Assembly (NCBI GenBank): GCA_044507695.1
Contig: JBIQJD010000002.1
Span: 62,001-126,000 of the forward strand
Source of the DNA: JBIQJD01 sp044507695
GTDB taxonomy: Bacteria; Bacteroidota; Ignavibacteria; Ignavibacteriales; Ignavibacteriaceae
DNA: 64,000 nucleotides
Direction: 5' to 3'
Part shown: in pieces, positions 22,396 to 29,900 of the stretch
Numbering within the stretch: position 1 is the stretch's first letter
Layout: each line of letters opens with the position of its first letter
Program-made: the position numbers and the translations under genes
The notes under the pieces: generated by a model
Databases searched by the model: none
What the model was told of the DNA's origin: nothing
Seen by the model: only the letters and a program-made list of their open reading frames with translations

Positions 22396-24047
22396 TATTC
22401 TTCCTCGGTAATTTCTTGAAGTGCTTTATCCTGCTGGTAAGTTTCTTCCTCGGATTGAGCTGTATCCGGTGAGTTCTTAGCAGCAGTTTTCAATTCCTTC
22501 CTGACCTGTTTACGGAGTTCCTTAATGTTGATGCCGTACTGGTTGCAGTAATCAATTACTATTGGATTTTTTTCTGTACCAGGATTCCAGTGATTTAATA
22601 ACCCTGCTCTATCAAGAATCATTACCGTTATGAATTCATATTTCTTTAAATGATTTAATGAGGAGAAGTATTTCTGTATTTTACCACTAAATTCTTTTTC
22701 AAAAATTTCACCCGTTATTCCAAAATATTCCAGAGCATCCTCTTCATCATAGTCATTGAAAATGGACTCATTAATTAGGAAGGATAAGTAGCTTATAAAC
22801 TGTTCACTCACATCTTCCGCTTTAAGCTGAAGCAGTACAGAAGATATTATTCTCCGGTTAACTTCAATTTCCACTTTCTTGTTAAATTCATCTTGCTCTC
22901 TCTTTTTCTGAAGCTTCAGCTTTTCTTCTTCGGAAATATTCTCCTCCTCATCTTCATACTCATCAGATTTCATTTTTATTTTAACTATTTTCCCAAGCTG
23001 ATCACCTTCATAGCTTGATGTATGAACAATGACAGCATCAACAAAATCTTCTTCCTTATGATTTTCATCTTCCGGATCATAAACTTCATACTGATTCCCG
23101 AGAACAGCGCCCTCCGGAAAGCTCTTATCTTTATACCATTGTGTTGAAACCTGGATAAGATCTTTGCCTGCCTCTTTAGCCTCTGCTGTTTTCTTTTCAA
23201 TGTGCAGCCTGGTTTTTTCTCTGTAGCAATCCGGCTTCATGCAGGTATCATTAGTGATATCATCAAAAAGAGATTTGTTAAAGCCTGATCTGAAAGGACA
23301 ATCATTACAGCTTCCGGCTTCCGGGTGCAGGTTTTTATCCCGCTTGTTGAATGGTGCATCCTTCAAAAGCAGGTAATAATTTCGCTGAATTTTATCCTTA
23401 AGTGATGATAAGTTTTTCTGCCACTCGTTTGCATTGTTCCACCACTTCCACATATCTTTTTGCTGATCATCTGCCAGGCGGGAAAATTCCAGGGCAACTA
23501 CGTAGAAGATTTCTCCATCATAAAAAGCTTTTTGAACATCCGGAATCAGATTGTTGAGTCTAAGGCGTTTGTGTACATAGGATAAAGATTTGCCGAATCT
23601 CTCAGCTACTTTTTGCTCGTTATACCTGCCTGATTTCAACAGCTCCTGGTATCCGAAAGCTTCATCCATCGGGTGAACATCTTCGCGCTGGATGTTTTCA
23701 ATCACCTGCACTTCAAGGATCTGTTCATCAGTTACATCACGAATGATTACCGGTACACTTTTCAGGCCGGCTTTTTTAGCTGCCTTATATCTCCGCTCTC
23801 CGGAAATAATCTCAAACTTGTTGTGAATCCGCCGTACGGTTATCGGATTTATTATACCAACACTCTTAACTGATTCAGTTAATTCTTTCAGGTTATCTGT
23901 ATTCAAGTGTTTTCGCCTGCGTGCCTGCAGATCAGTTTCTGAAAGAACTAACAATTCAATTGGAGCATTAAGGAAGTTATCCGATTCCTGCTTCGGAGTT
24001 TCCTTCTTCTTCCCCCGCTTCACCGGTTTTGGTTTTATCTGAGCCAT
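22395..24047 (-). CDS. ParB/RepB/Spo0J-family protein
   Basis: 550 residues. Residues ~30-120 are a ParB-N domain with 'FEIISGERRYKAAKKAGLKSVPVII' (the GERR motif) and 'QVIENIQREDVHPMDEAFGYQELL'. Residues ~130-190 form the HTH domain ('KVAERFGKSLSYVHKRLRLNNL'). A Cys cluster 'CNDCPFRS' and 'CMKPDCY' follows (metal site), then a highly charged helical region and a C-terminal domain. Larger than chromosomal ParB (~300). No parA is present, so a role in phage replication, transcription or DNA handling is as likely as partition. Confidence 0.85.
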   Translation of the reverse strand: MAQIKPKPVKRGKKKETPKQESDNFLNAPIELLVLSETDLQARRRKHLNTDNLKELTESVKSVGIINPITVRRIHNKFEIISGERRYKAAKKAGLKSVPVIIRDVTDEQILEVQVIENIQREDVHPMDEAFGYQELLKSGRYNEQKVAERFGKSLSYVHKRLRLNNLIPDVQKAFYDGEIFYVVALEFSRLADDQQKDMWKWWNNANEWQKNLSSLKDKIQRNYYLLLKDAPFNKRDKNLHPEAGSCNDCPFRSGFNKSLFDDITNDTCMKPDCYREKTRLHIEKKTAEAKEAGKDLIQVSTQWYKDKSFPEGAVLGNQYEVYDPEDENHKEEDFVDAVIVHTSSYEGDQLGKIVKIKMKSDEYEDEEENISEEEKLKLQKKREQDEFNKKVEIEVNRRIISSVLLQLKAEDVSEQFISYLSFLINESIFNDYDEEDALEYFGITGEIFEKEFSGKIQKYFSSLNHLKKYEFITVMILDRAGLLNHWNPGTEKNPIVIDYCNQYGINIKELRKQVRKELKTAAKNSPDTAQSEEETYQQDKALQEITEEE

Positions 24048-24064
24048 TTAACTCTCCGTTTTTG

Positions 24065-24859
24065 TTATTGAAATAGATTCAACTGTCCGTCCGCCGGATC
24101 CTCTGAATCATTGATTAAATTTTCTTGAACAATCGCAGGCCGGTCCGGTACTTCTTCCGTTTCATCCTGAAGGCTCTCATGTTCAGGTTTGGAAACCAGA
24201 CCGGCCAAAACTCTTTTAAAGTGAAAATTGTTTAGGAAGTAAACCGGTGTGAACATTTCCCGGTAGATCTCCATTGAAAGGCTGTTACCATGAATTACCC
24301 TGGCAGCTATTCCGTACAATGCTATCTGTATATAGCTCATCATAAAGCAGAGTTCATCAACATCAGTCATTTCCACATAAATATCTGTTGAGGGATTGCA
24401 GCCCTGGTTTAATAAAACTTCGCGTACAGCTATTATCATTCCGCCGGATCCGCAGGCAGGTTCAGCAATGGTGATGAATTCTTTATCCTGAAGCTGAGAT
24501 TTAACATCACCCAGGTTCATCATTGCAATTGCTAATGATAGATGATAAGGTGTGAAGAACTGGCCGGTGCGTGCATTTCCCATTTCCAGCAGCATGTATA
24601 TTTCACCAAGAAAATCATAATGCGAGGTTTCCAATTCATCTACCATTATTGAAAACATCTGATCAAATCTTTGAAGATCATCTTTTTTGTATTTCCGGAA
24701 TACCGGTTCTAATTTTTCTTTAGCTGATTCAGTGTAGAAAGGCAATGCTATTGAGTAGGCGCTCATCGTACAAAAATCTCTAAACTTCTCTATGTTGTTT
24801 TTACTATAATCCACTGCGTTAAATAGTTTTATGAACTTCTTCTGCGCCGGTGTTTCCAA
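24065..24859 (-). CDS. N6-DNA-methylase-fold (HsdM-like) protein with clamp-binding tail
   Basis: 264 residues. 'GNARTGQFFTPYHLS' and 'ITIAEPACGSGGMIIAVRE' are the HsdM/N6-MTase helix and SAM-binding motif I. The NPPY/NPPF catalytic motif is not visible: the stretch after 'ARVIHGNSLSMEIYREM' goes straight to 'FTPVYFLNNFHF'. It may therefore bind SAM without methylating, or act with another subunit. The last residues are Q-L-N-L-F-Q, a match to the QLxLF beta-sliding-clamp-binding peptide. Overlaps the next upstream gene by 41 bp. Confidence 0.75.
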   Translation of the reverse strand: METPAQKKFIKLFNAVDYSKNNIEKFRDFCTMSAYSIALPFYTESAKEKLEPVFRKYKKDDLQRFDQMFSIMVDELETSHYDFLGEIYMLLEMGNARTGQFFTPYHLSLAIAMMNLGDVKSQLQDKEFITIAEPACGSGGMIIAVREVLLNQGCNPSTDIYVEMTDVDELCFMMSYIQIALYGIAARVIHGNSLSMEIYREMFTPVYFLNNFHFKRVLAGLVSKPEHESLQDETEEVPDRPAIVQENLINDSEDPADGQLNLFQ

Positions 24860-25085
24860 CAGCTTCCTTTATTACTTCAAATTTTCCCTCAGCATTTACC
24901 TGCAGCTGATCTATGTTGCCTCTCAGCATCATTGCTTCAAGCGAATCACAATAGAAAGCCAGGTTCTTTAACGCATGGCGGGATGTCTGATTAATTTTGT
25001 TTCCGGATTTTTTAACAAGTACATCAGCTCGCTTCCGGAGATCTGTTAATTCTTCTCTTGATATGGTTAAAGCCGGTTTCTTCAT
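24819..25085 (-). CDS. small helical phage protein
   Basis: 88 residues, Lys-rich start 'MKKPALTISREELTDLRKRAD', mostly helical, no motif. It overlaps the HsdM-like gene by 41 bp and shares bases with the upstream membrane peptide stop. Early-region gene of unknown role. Confidence 0.55.
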   Translation of the reverse strand: MKKPALTISREELTDLRKRADVLVKKSGNKINQTSRHALKNLAFYCDSLEAMMLRGNIDQLQVNAEGKFEVIKEAVGNTGAEEVHKTI

Positions 25086-25207
25086 CAGCTTTTATTCTCC
25101 CTGTTGTCCGGCCATTCAGAAAAAATTATGTAACACATGAACCCAACAGCTATCAATCCAATAACTGCCAGAACTGTTTTTGCCGCTTCAAAAATTGTTT
25201 CCATCAT
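25085..25207 (-). CDS. 40-residue single-pass membrane peptide
   Basis: ATG at 25207-25205 (or the next codon) to TGA at 25087-25085. One membrane helix (about residues 11-31, 'VLAVIGLIAVGFMCYIIF') followed by a short polar tail 'SEWPDNRENKS'. Start and stop overlap both neighbouring genes (ATGA/TGATG type), which argues it is expressed. Could be a superinfection-exclusion or lysis-modulating peptide, but nothing in the sequence decides. Confidence 0.55.
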   Translation of the reverse strand: MMETIFEAAKTVLAVIGLIAVGFMCYIIFSEWPDNRENKS

Positions 25208-25500
25208 CTTGTATGCAGTTGGTTAATGTTGTTAATGGTTTGTTTAGGGCCGATAAAAATTTTTGATTTATAAAGCTTCTCCCTGCGTGCCAGTTCTTCA
25301 CGTTCATTCCAGCCCTGCAGGTACTTTTCCCTGGACTGCCTTTCAGCTTCAATTCTTCTTTGCTTTTCTGATATGTAGGATTTGCGGAGTGCGGAAAGCA
25401 GCTTGTACAATCTCCAGTATTTTCTTTTCTGATCGAAAACCCGGATGTATAGTTTAGTGATACTTGCCGTGTGTATGCGGCTGATAATTTTTGTTATCAT
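25204..25500 (-). CDS. basic phage protein, unknown
   Basis: 98 residues, strongly basic (Arg/Lys-rich 'RVFDQKRKYWRLYKLLSALRK', 'KQRRIEAERQSREKYLQG'), with a central coiled helix. It overlaps the 40-residue peptide gene by four bases. Nucleic-acid binding is plausible from charge only. Confidence 0.5.
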   Translation of the reverse strand: MITKIISRIHTASITKLYIRVFDQKRKYWRLYKLLSALRKSYISEKQRRIEAERQSREKYLQGWNEREELARREKLYKSKIFIGPKQTINNINQLHTR

Positions 25501-25541
25501 CGTTCCCTCAAATAAATTAATTAGTTAAATAAGCCCGGACA

Positions 25542-25757
25542 CTAATCCGCGAAATATGTTTTAGTGAAAAACTCTAATTCATCAACAAAATCTTTTTGCA
25601 GTTTTCCTTTCTGCTTTAATAATCTCAGCATTCGGTTAACTGCTTCTGCTACTTTAAAACGCTGGCCGTGTGAAGTTATTTCAAGAGTAATACTGTTCTG
25701 CATTATCTCCTGCAGCTCTGTAATAATTCCGGCTTCGTTGTGCTCTTTTTTTTCCAT
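25542..25757 (-). CDS. small phage protein, unknown
   Basis: 71 residues from the ATG at 25757-25755, two bases after the upstream TAG; longer versions would overlap the upstream gene heavily. Helical: 'AGIITELQEIMQNSITLEI', 'QRFKVAEAVNRMLRLLKQKG'. No motif recognised. Confidence 0.55.
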   Translation of the reverse strand: MEKKEHNEAGIITELQEIMQNSITLEITSHGQRFKVAEAVNRMLRLLKQKGKLQKDFVDELEFFTKTYFAD

Positions 25758-25758
25758 G

Positions 25759-26082
25759 CTAATCAACATTTTTAAGAAGTTTCTTATACCTGTAATAAGA
25801 ATCCGCATCGCCGGAAAAGACTATCATTTCTTCCTGCCGTACACATCTTTCAACTTCACTTCTCGGTATGAATAACCTGCCGTTTTTAATAAGCCCTTTT
25901 ATCTTTCCGGGTATCAGGTATTCCCGTTCAAAAGTTTCAACACCAATTCCAAGCCTGAAAGCTGCCTGGCTCATTGAATAGAGATCACGTTCAGCACTTA
26001 GCCTGCTTATGTGCTTAATCTGCTTCTCAAATATTTTTGTCAATTCATTGAATTGATCTTCAGTCAGCTTTTCCATGGTCAA
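25759..26082 (-). CDS. excisionase/MerR-like DNA-binding protein
   Basis: 107 residues. N-terminal coil (1-35), then a winged-helix of the excisionase/MerR type: 'MSQAAFRLGIGVETFEREYLIPGKIKGLIKNGRLFIPRSEVERCV'-like layout (helix-turn-helix, wing, 'R.F.IP.SEVER'). This is the domain used by phage Xis and many early regulators. Overlaps the upstream CII-like gene by 23 bp. Confidence 0.6.
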   Translation of the reverse strand: MTMEKLTEDQFNELTKIFEKQIKHISRLSAERDLYSMSQAAFRLGIGVETFEREYLIPGKIKGLIKNGRLFIPRSEVERCVRQEEMIVFSGDADSYYRYKKLLKNVD

Positions 26083-26518
26083 TTATTTTTTCAAGTTCAT
26101 CCAGTGCACTATTAAAGTTTATCCGCATCTGCTTAACCTTCAGCTTAAGATCTGCTCTTTCCTGGTCATGCAGCATTTTATCTTTTATAGATTTGCGGAT
26201 TTGGTTTGAAAGGATTGATACCTGTTGTGCCTGCATCGAGTTAAACTCGAGAAATAAATCATTCAGCATTTCACATTCTTCTCCATCATTAGTTGGAATA
26301 CCTTTCTTCCGGAAGAAATCATCAATGGCTTCTTCAAGTTTGGTATCAAATTTCACTGCGTTGTTCAACTGGTAATTCAGCGCCTGAGGTGAAAGCCCTA
26401 TTGCCCAGGCTACATCACTCTCGTGAAAATCATATTCCTTTCCGTACGTAAGGATTATTCTCTTAATCCTTTGCTGTGCGGTTTCTTTATCCGGATTATT
26501 TTTAATTGAATAGCTCAT
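26060..26518 (-). CDS. phage early regulator with HTH (CII-like position)
   Basis: 152 residues from ATG 26518-26516 (an upstream start at 26608 would overlap the RHH gene strongly). Residues ~30-75 contain an HTH: 'YDFHESDVAWAIGLSPQALNYQL' with 'FDTKLEEAIDDFFRKKGIP' after it. The C-terminal half is a long charged coil (multimerisation). It lies third in the early leftward operon, where lambdoid phages encode CII/Roi-like activators. Confidence 0.55.
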   Translation of the reverse strand: MSYSIKNNPDKETAQQRIKRIILTYGKEYDFHESDVAWAIGLSPQALNYQLNNAVKFDTKLEEAIDDFFRKKGIPTNDGEECEMLNDLFLEFNSMQAQQVSILSNQIRKSIKDKMLHDQERADLKLKVKQMRINFNSALDELEKIIDHGKAD

Positions 26519-26531
26519 TGCCGCATCTCTT

Positions 26532-26738
26532 TCAAAACTTCTTTGATTCAGGGGATTGTATTTTACCGGCGTTGAAACAGTCAAATTCCATATAGCCAAG
26601 TATGTCATTAAGAAAAGCAGTTGGAGTTACACCAAGTGCATCAGAGAATTTTTTAATGTTCTCAAAATTCACATCACTCAGAAGAAGCTTTCTTTCTTCT
26701 TCCGGGTATTTACCTTCAGCGGTTAATTGTTCGTTCAT
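26532..26738 (-). CDS. ribbon-helix-helix-like regulator
   Basis: 68 residues from ATG at 26738-26736, preceded by AAAGGAAC as ribosome binding site. 'KLLLSDVNFENIKKFSDALGVTPTAFLNDIL' has the strand-helix-helix layout of Arc/MetJ-type proteins and resembles the 73-residue RHH-like protein at 11587-11808. Likely an early repressor or antirepressor. Confidence 0.6.
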   Translation of the reverse strand: MNEQLTAEGKYPEEERKLLLSDVNFENIKKFSDALGVTPTAFLNDILGYMEFDCFNAGKIQSPESKKF

Positions 26739-26748
26739 GGCCGTTCCT

Positions 26749-26913
26749 TTACTTTTTATTTTCGGCTTCAACGCCTTTTATCAGAAGTGCCTGCAGCCTG
26801 GTATCAAGATTTACATCACTAAGCGCTGCAGTACTTTTAATTATGCGGTGTATCTCTTTCGGAATCTGGAATCTCACCCAAACGAGTTCCTGATTTCCCT
26901 GTTTATTTTCCAT
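26749..26913 (-). CDS. 54-residue ribbon-helix-helix-like protein, first gene of leftward operon
   Basis: ATG at 26913-26911, TAA at 26751-26749. The product has 'ELVWVRFQIPKEIHRIIKST' then 'DVNLDTRLQALLIKGVEAENKK', i.e. strand-helix-helix, the RHH pattern of small plasmid and phage repressors. Placed exactly where lambda has Cro: first gene of the lytic operon, divergent from the lysogeny genes. Confidence 0.6.
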   Translation of the reverse strand: MENKQGNQELVWVRFQIPKEIHRIIKSTAALSDVNLDTRLQALLIKGVEAENKK

Positions 26914-26985
26914 TTTACTTTACCTTTTAGATTTTTTATTTTGTTACACTTGTTCATCTTATTACTAACTACTTAGGGGCCAGGG
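26914..26985. promoter_or_regulatory. divergent early control region
   Basis: 72-bp AT-rich gap between the leftward early operon and the rightward immunity-side gene. It includes the 11-mer ATTTTGTTACA (26938-26948), repeated at 27265-27275, and CTAACTACTTA just before the rightward start, which recurs at 28049-28059 before the SWIM gene. Opposed promoters are expected from the gene layout; no consensus boxes are asserted. Confidence 0.5.
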
Positions 26986-27264
26986 ATGCGAATTTTCTTT
27001 GTCCGGTTCAGTGCTGTTCCGGCAGATGGATCTGTTTATCATAACAGGATTGATGAAACCATCATTGATACATGGGTGAAATCTATTAATTCTGCTCATG
27101 CCGTTAAGTTTGCTGAAATGTTTCTTAAGAATGATCATTGGAAAATCCTTGGTAAAATTTCAGATGCAGTTGAGATAAATGAGAGATCACATGAAGAATC
27201 ACTTGCATACAGGAATGGTATATATTACTCGGTAGTTCCATCTGATAAAATGTCTTCTTCATAA
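26986..27264 (+). CDS. immunity-region protein of unknown function
   Basis: 92 residues: 'MRIFFVRFSAVPADGSVYHNR' start, then helices ('WVKSINSAHAVKFAEMFL', 'WKILGKISDAVEINERSHEES'). No HTH seen. It is the first rightward gene, upstream of the repressor, between two copies of the 11-mer ATTTTGTTACA. GGGGCCAGGG precedes the ATG as a strong ribosome binding site. Confidence 0.55.
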   Translation: MRIFFVRFSAVPADGSVYHNRIDETIIDTWVKSINSAHAVKFAEMFLKNDHWKILGKISDAVEINERSHEESLAYRNGIYYSVVPSDKMSSS

Positions 27265-27356
27265 ATTTTGTTACAATTCAAACTTTTGTAATGGCTAATA
27301 CGAACGTAATAAAATTTTCTACTGTTGTCAATATATAGGTTAAAAAATTTTCTACT
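27265..27356 (+). promoter_or_regulatory. repressor promoter/operator region
   Basis: Direct repeat AAAATTTTCTACT at 27311-27323 and 27344-27356, 33 bp apart (three helical turns), the second abutting the repressor ATG. ATTTTGTTACA is at 27265-27275. The bases before the ATG contain no Shine-Dalgarno sequence, so the repressor could be leaderless, as lambda cI is from pRM. Autoregulation is the likely purpose. Confidence 0.5.
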
Positions 27357-28037
27357 ATGGATAAAAAGGCAGCTATCTCAAAGCGTTTGAAAGAATTCAT
27401 AGACTCGAATTTTTCTTCGGTCGCTGAGTTTTCGCGCCAGATGGGTTTCAAAAATAGACAAGACGCATATCCATACTTAGATGGTAAAAGCTTACTCGGT
27501 GCTGAAAAGCTCACTCGCTTAAATGAACTCGGCTGTGATATCAACTGGCTTTTAACTGGTGGAAAGCAGCCGGTGGATGTTGCTCAGATAAAAGGGAAGG
27601 AGCTTCAGTACGTAACAATAGAAGAAGCAGAGACAATTAAGAAAACACCGTTCATCGAGTATCCCTTACTTGGCAACGTACCGGCAGGCAGGCATGAAGT
27701 TTATGATAGAAGCGCCTGGCCGGAATATGAAAGAATAGATTATGATCCGCGTACACACTTCTGGCTTAAGATTGATGATGAATATGGATATTCAATGACT
27801 CCGTTTCTTCAGCCCGGTGATAAAGTTTTGTGTTCAATAAAAGCAAAGCTTCACCCGGGAGATCTTGTTGCAGTCCGGTGGGATAAGACAAAAGGAGCAA
27901 TAAAAATTTTAGGTCAAAGTAATATTAAAGATTCGGTTGCACTCGCAAGCTATAACGCCGCAGAAATGCCTATCGTCCTCATGGGTAAAGATCTTGAACA
28001 GATCTACAAAATTGTTTTAATCAAAAAGAAAAAATAA
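27357..28037 (+). CDS. CI/LexA-like phage repressor (HTH + S24 peptidase)
   Basis: 226 residues. Residues ~5-70 are an XRE-type HTH ('VAEFSRQMGFKNRQDAYPYLDGKS', ending 'DINWLLTGG'). From ~98 the S24 domain begins: cleavage site Ala110-Gly111 in 'NVPAGRHEVYD', nucleophile Ser146 in 'EYGYSMTPFLQPGD' and Lys183 in 'GAIKIL'. RecA-stimulated self-cleavage at Ala-Gly would link induction to DNA damage. The residue before Ser is Tyr rather than the usual Asp. Maintains lysogeny by repressing the leftward operon (inference). Confidence 0.88.
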   Translation: MDKKAAISKRLKEFIDSNFSSVAEFSRQMGFKNRQDAYPYLDGKSLLGAEKLTRLNELGCDINWLLTGGKQPVDVAQIKGKELQYVTIEEAETIKKTPFIEYPLLGNVPAGRHEVYDRSAWPEYERIDYDPRTHFWLKIDDEYGYSMTPFLQPGDKVLCSIKAKLHPGDLVAVRWDKTKGAIKILGQSNIKDSVALASYNAAEMPIVLMGKDLEQIYKIVLIKKKK

Positions 28038-28068
28038 TTTCTACTACCTAACTACTTAAGAAGGGTTG

Positions 28069-28722
28069 ATGTATACAATAATAAAGACTCAGCAGCAGTC
28101 TGAGGATATTATTGAATTATCTGACCTCCGCAAATTACAGAAAGATAATTTACTTCCGGATCGTATTCCGTACGGATACTATGTGCACAATGTTCCGCAG
28201 TTTCCGAAGTACACTAATAAGATCTACTGGTACAAAGATTTTAGAATGAATCTTTACCAGCTTACCTGCAGCTGTGAATGGCATAACGAAAGAAGGAAAC
28301 AATTGCCCGGCAGAGATATCAGGTTAGTTTGTTATCACCTTTATCACAAGATCAAAGCAACCACGGCAAAAGAATCAATTGATGATCTCACTGCAGTTCT
28401 CCTGGACTCAGCAGTTAAATATAATGAGCAGCATTTGTTCCGGACCAACTTAAACAGCAGGGATATTTATTTCGGAATCCGGATGGATACTCCCTGGATA
28501 AATGTCTATTCAGAATATGCAAATCCTCAACATGAAAATCCGGAATTCGGTCATTATGTACGCGGCTCATATAATCCGCTTCTGCACCGGTGGAGCTACG
28601 GCATTGAACTGTATGATGCAAGAAAAATTGAATACCTGCTGGACCGGTTAATTGAGAACTCTTTTCCGGCCCGGCATCCTGCAGCAATCTTCAAAAAATT
28701 ATATGCAGATATCAGGAAGTAA
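28069..28722 (+). CDS. SWIM-type zinc-finger protein
   Basis: 217 residues from the ATG at 28069 (TTG at 28066 is weaker; AAGGG lies upstream). 'QLTCSCEWHNERRKQ' and 'DIRLVCYHLYHKI' give C-x-C-x(n)-C-x-H, the SWIM zinc-finger signature. SWIM modules bind DNA or proteins and occur in recombination and helicase-associated proteins. The rest, with many aromatic residues ('YFGIRMDTPWINVYSEYANP'), is not recognised. Transcribed with the repressor side, so expected in lysogens. Confidence 0.6.
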   Translation: MYTIIKTQQQSEDIIELSDLRKLQKDNLLPDRIPYGYYVHNVPQFPKYTNKIYWYKDFRMNLYQLTCSCEWHNERRKQLPGRDIRLVCYHLYHKIKATTAKESIDDLTAVLLDSAVKYNEQHLFRTNLNSRDIYFGIRMDTPWINVYSEYANPQHENPEFGHYVRGSYNPLLHRWSYGIELYDARKIEYLLDRLIENSFPARHPAAIFKKLYADIRK

Positions 28723-28723
28723 G

Positions 28724-28828
28724 ATGAAGAAACACAAAGTGATCATCCGGAAAATTGTGAGAGCGGATGGAAAGGTAGAGATCAAACCAGAAAAAAAGAT
28801 TAAAATAATTTTAATTCGGAGTACATAG
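28724..28828 (+). CDS. possible 34-residue basic peptide
   Basis: ATG two bases after the SWIM stop (TAAGATG) to TAG at 28826-28828, two bases before the BRCT gene start. The product is highly basic (MKKHKVIIRKIVRADGKVEI...). Spacing supports translation by coupling; length and composition alone do not prove it. Confidence 0.4.
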   Translation: MKKHKVIIRKIVRADGKVEIKPEKKIKIILIRST

Positions 28829-28830
28829 CT

Positions 28831-29430
28831 ATGCCTACAAAGGACAAACTTTTTATGTGGAACTTCAATCAGCAAATTGATCGCTGCATTCATGAGCTGA
28901 GAGGAATTGCAAGCACAATACTCTTTGATAAAAAAATAGATGATGCAGAAATAGAATTAATGGAATCATGGTTATATAGGAACGGACCATATCTTGCTGA
29001 TTTTCCACTTCGTCAATTCAAGGATTTGTTTAGGGAGATAATCAAAGATGGAACAGTTGATGAAAGTGAACGATTTGAATTAATGTTGTTCCTTGAAAGC
29101 ATTGCAGATTCTGTTGATAAAGATCCAGTAGTAGATGGAATCTTCACCTCTTTCCCGCAGATAATCTTTCCTGAAAATCAATTTTTATTTACCGGAGAAT
29201 TTCTATTCGGTGAAAGACAAACTCTTGAAAATATTGTAATAAAAAAACATGGGGTTGTTGCAAAGAGTTGTGTTATGGATCTTAATTATTTAGTAGTCGG
29301 ATCGCTCGGAAGTGAATTCTATAAATATGGAAAATTCGGGACAAAAATTACTAAAGCATTAAAATACAACGAAGAAAAAAAATCAAATATTTTAATTGTA
29401 AAAGAAAAAGATTTTGTAAAATTTATATAG
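28831..29430 (+). CDS. BRCT-domain protein
   Basis: 199 residues. N-terminal helical part ('FDKKIDDAEIELMESWLYRNGP', 'IKDGTVDESERFELMLFLESI') resembles a TerB-like helical module. Residues ~120-199 are a BRCT domain: 'FLFTGEFLFGERQTLENIVIKKHG', 'VMDLNYLVVGSLGSEFYKYGKFGTKITKA', 'ILIVKEKDFVKF', the same order as in NAD-dependent DNA ligase. It probably binds DNA ends or phosphopeptides. Lysogeny-side gene, so possibly a defence or repair factor. Confidence 0.85.
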   Translation: MPTKDKLFMWNFNQQIDRCIHELRGIASTILFDKKIDDAEIELMESWLYRNGPYLADFPLRQFKDLFREIIKDGTVDESERFELMLFLESIADSVDKDPVVDGIFTSFPQIIFPENQFLFTGEFLFGERQTLENIVIKKHGVVAKSCVMDLNYLVVGSLGSEFYKYGKFGTKITKALKYNEEKKSNILIVKEKDFVKFI

Positions 29431-29438
29431 ATCTAACC

Positions 29439-29900
29439 ATGAAAAAATTATTTTTGTTATTCCTGAGTTTACTGTTCGCCACCTGTACAACTTTAAAAGT
29501 TGATAAGGCCATGGTTGTTACAGCATTTGATTTTTCAAAGTATTCTAAGCAGAATTTCTTAATTACTCCGGATTCCTACAATGGTGATTATGAATCAATC
29601 GGTTTGATTAGTGCCTCCTTATTCGCATCAGTAACCGAAACTGAGTTGCCAACCAACATGCATGAGAATGGAAAATTCTCATGGGAAACAGACTCAACAT
29701 ATCTCATGTTTTCTGTGAATAAATATTATCTCATTGAAAAGATCAATACTGAAGAAGTAGTTGAAGAACTATTTCAAACTGTCAAACGAATGGGGGGAGA
29801 TGCCATAACAAATCTAAAAACCAATTTTACCTATCGAGAACGATATGGAATATATATCCCCGGAGTTGAGTTAACCGGCTTTGCAATCAAGAGGAAATAA
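29439..29900 (+). CDS. putative lipoprotein, lysogenic-conversion candidate
   Basis: 153 residues. Signal peptide of lipoprotein type (MKKLFLLFLSLLFATC, Cys16; the -3 to +1 lipobox is F-A-T-C, slightly atypical). The mature part 'FDFSKYSKQNFLITPDSYNGDYESIGLI' and 'KRMGGDAITNLKT' resembles the conserved ligand-binding core of small YbjQ-like/DUF lipoproteins. It shares one base with the integrase start. Surface exposure in the lysogen is likely; function unknown. Confidence 0.6.
   Translation: MKKLFLLFLSLLFATCTTLKVDKAMVVTAFDFSKYSKQNFLITPDSYNGDYESIGLISASLFASVTETELPTNMHENGKFSWETDSTYLMFSVNKYYLIEKINTEEVVEELFQTVKRMGGDAITNLKTNFTYRERYGIYIPGVELTGFAIKRK

Noticed and set aside
22395..24047. parABS partition locus of a plasmid-like prophage
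   Set aside because: No ParA ATPase nearby and an integrase with tRNA attachment site is present; chromosomal integration explains maintenance.
24065..24859. Complete restriction-modification system
   Set aside because: No HsdR or HsdS-like gene in the window; the methylase-fold protein lacks the catalytic motif.
26602..26976. 124-codon + strand frame in the early control region
   Set aside because: Antisense to two small RHH-like genes with ribosome binding sites; Phe/Leu-rich composition.
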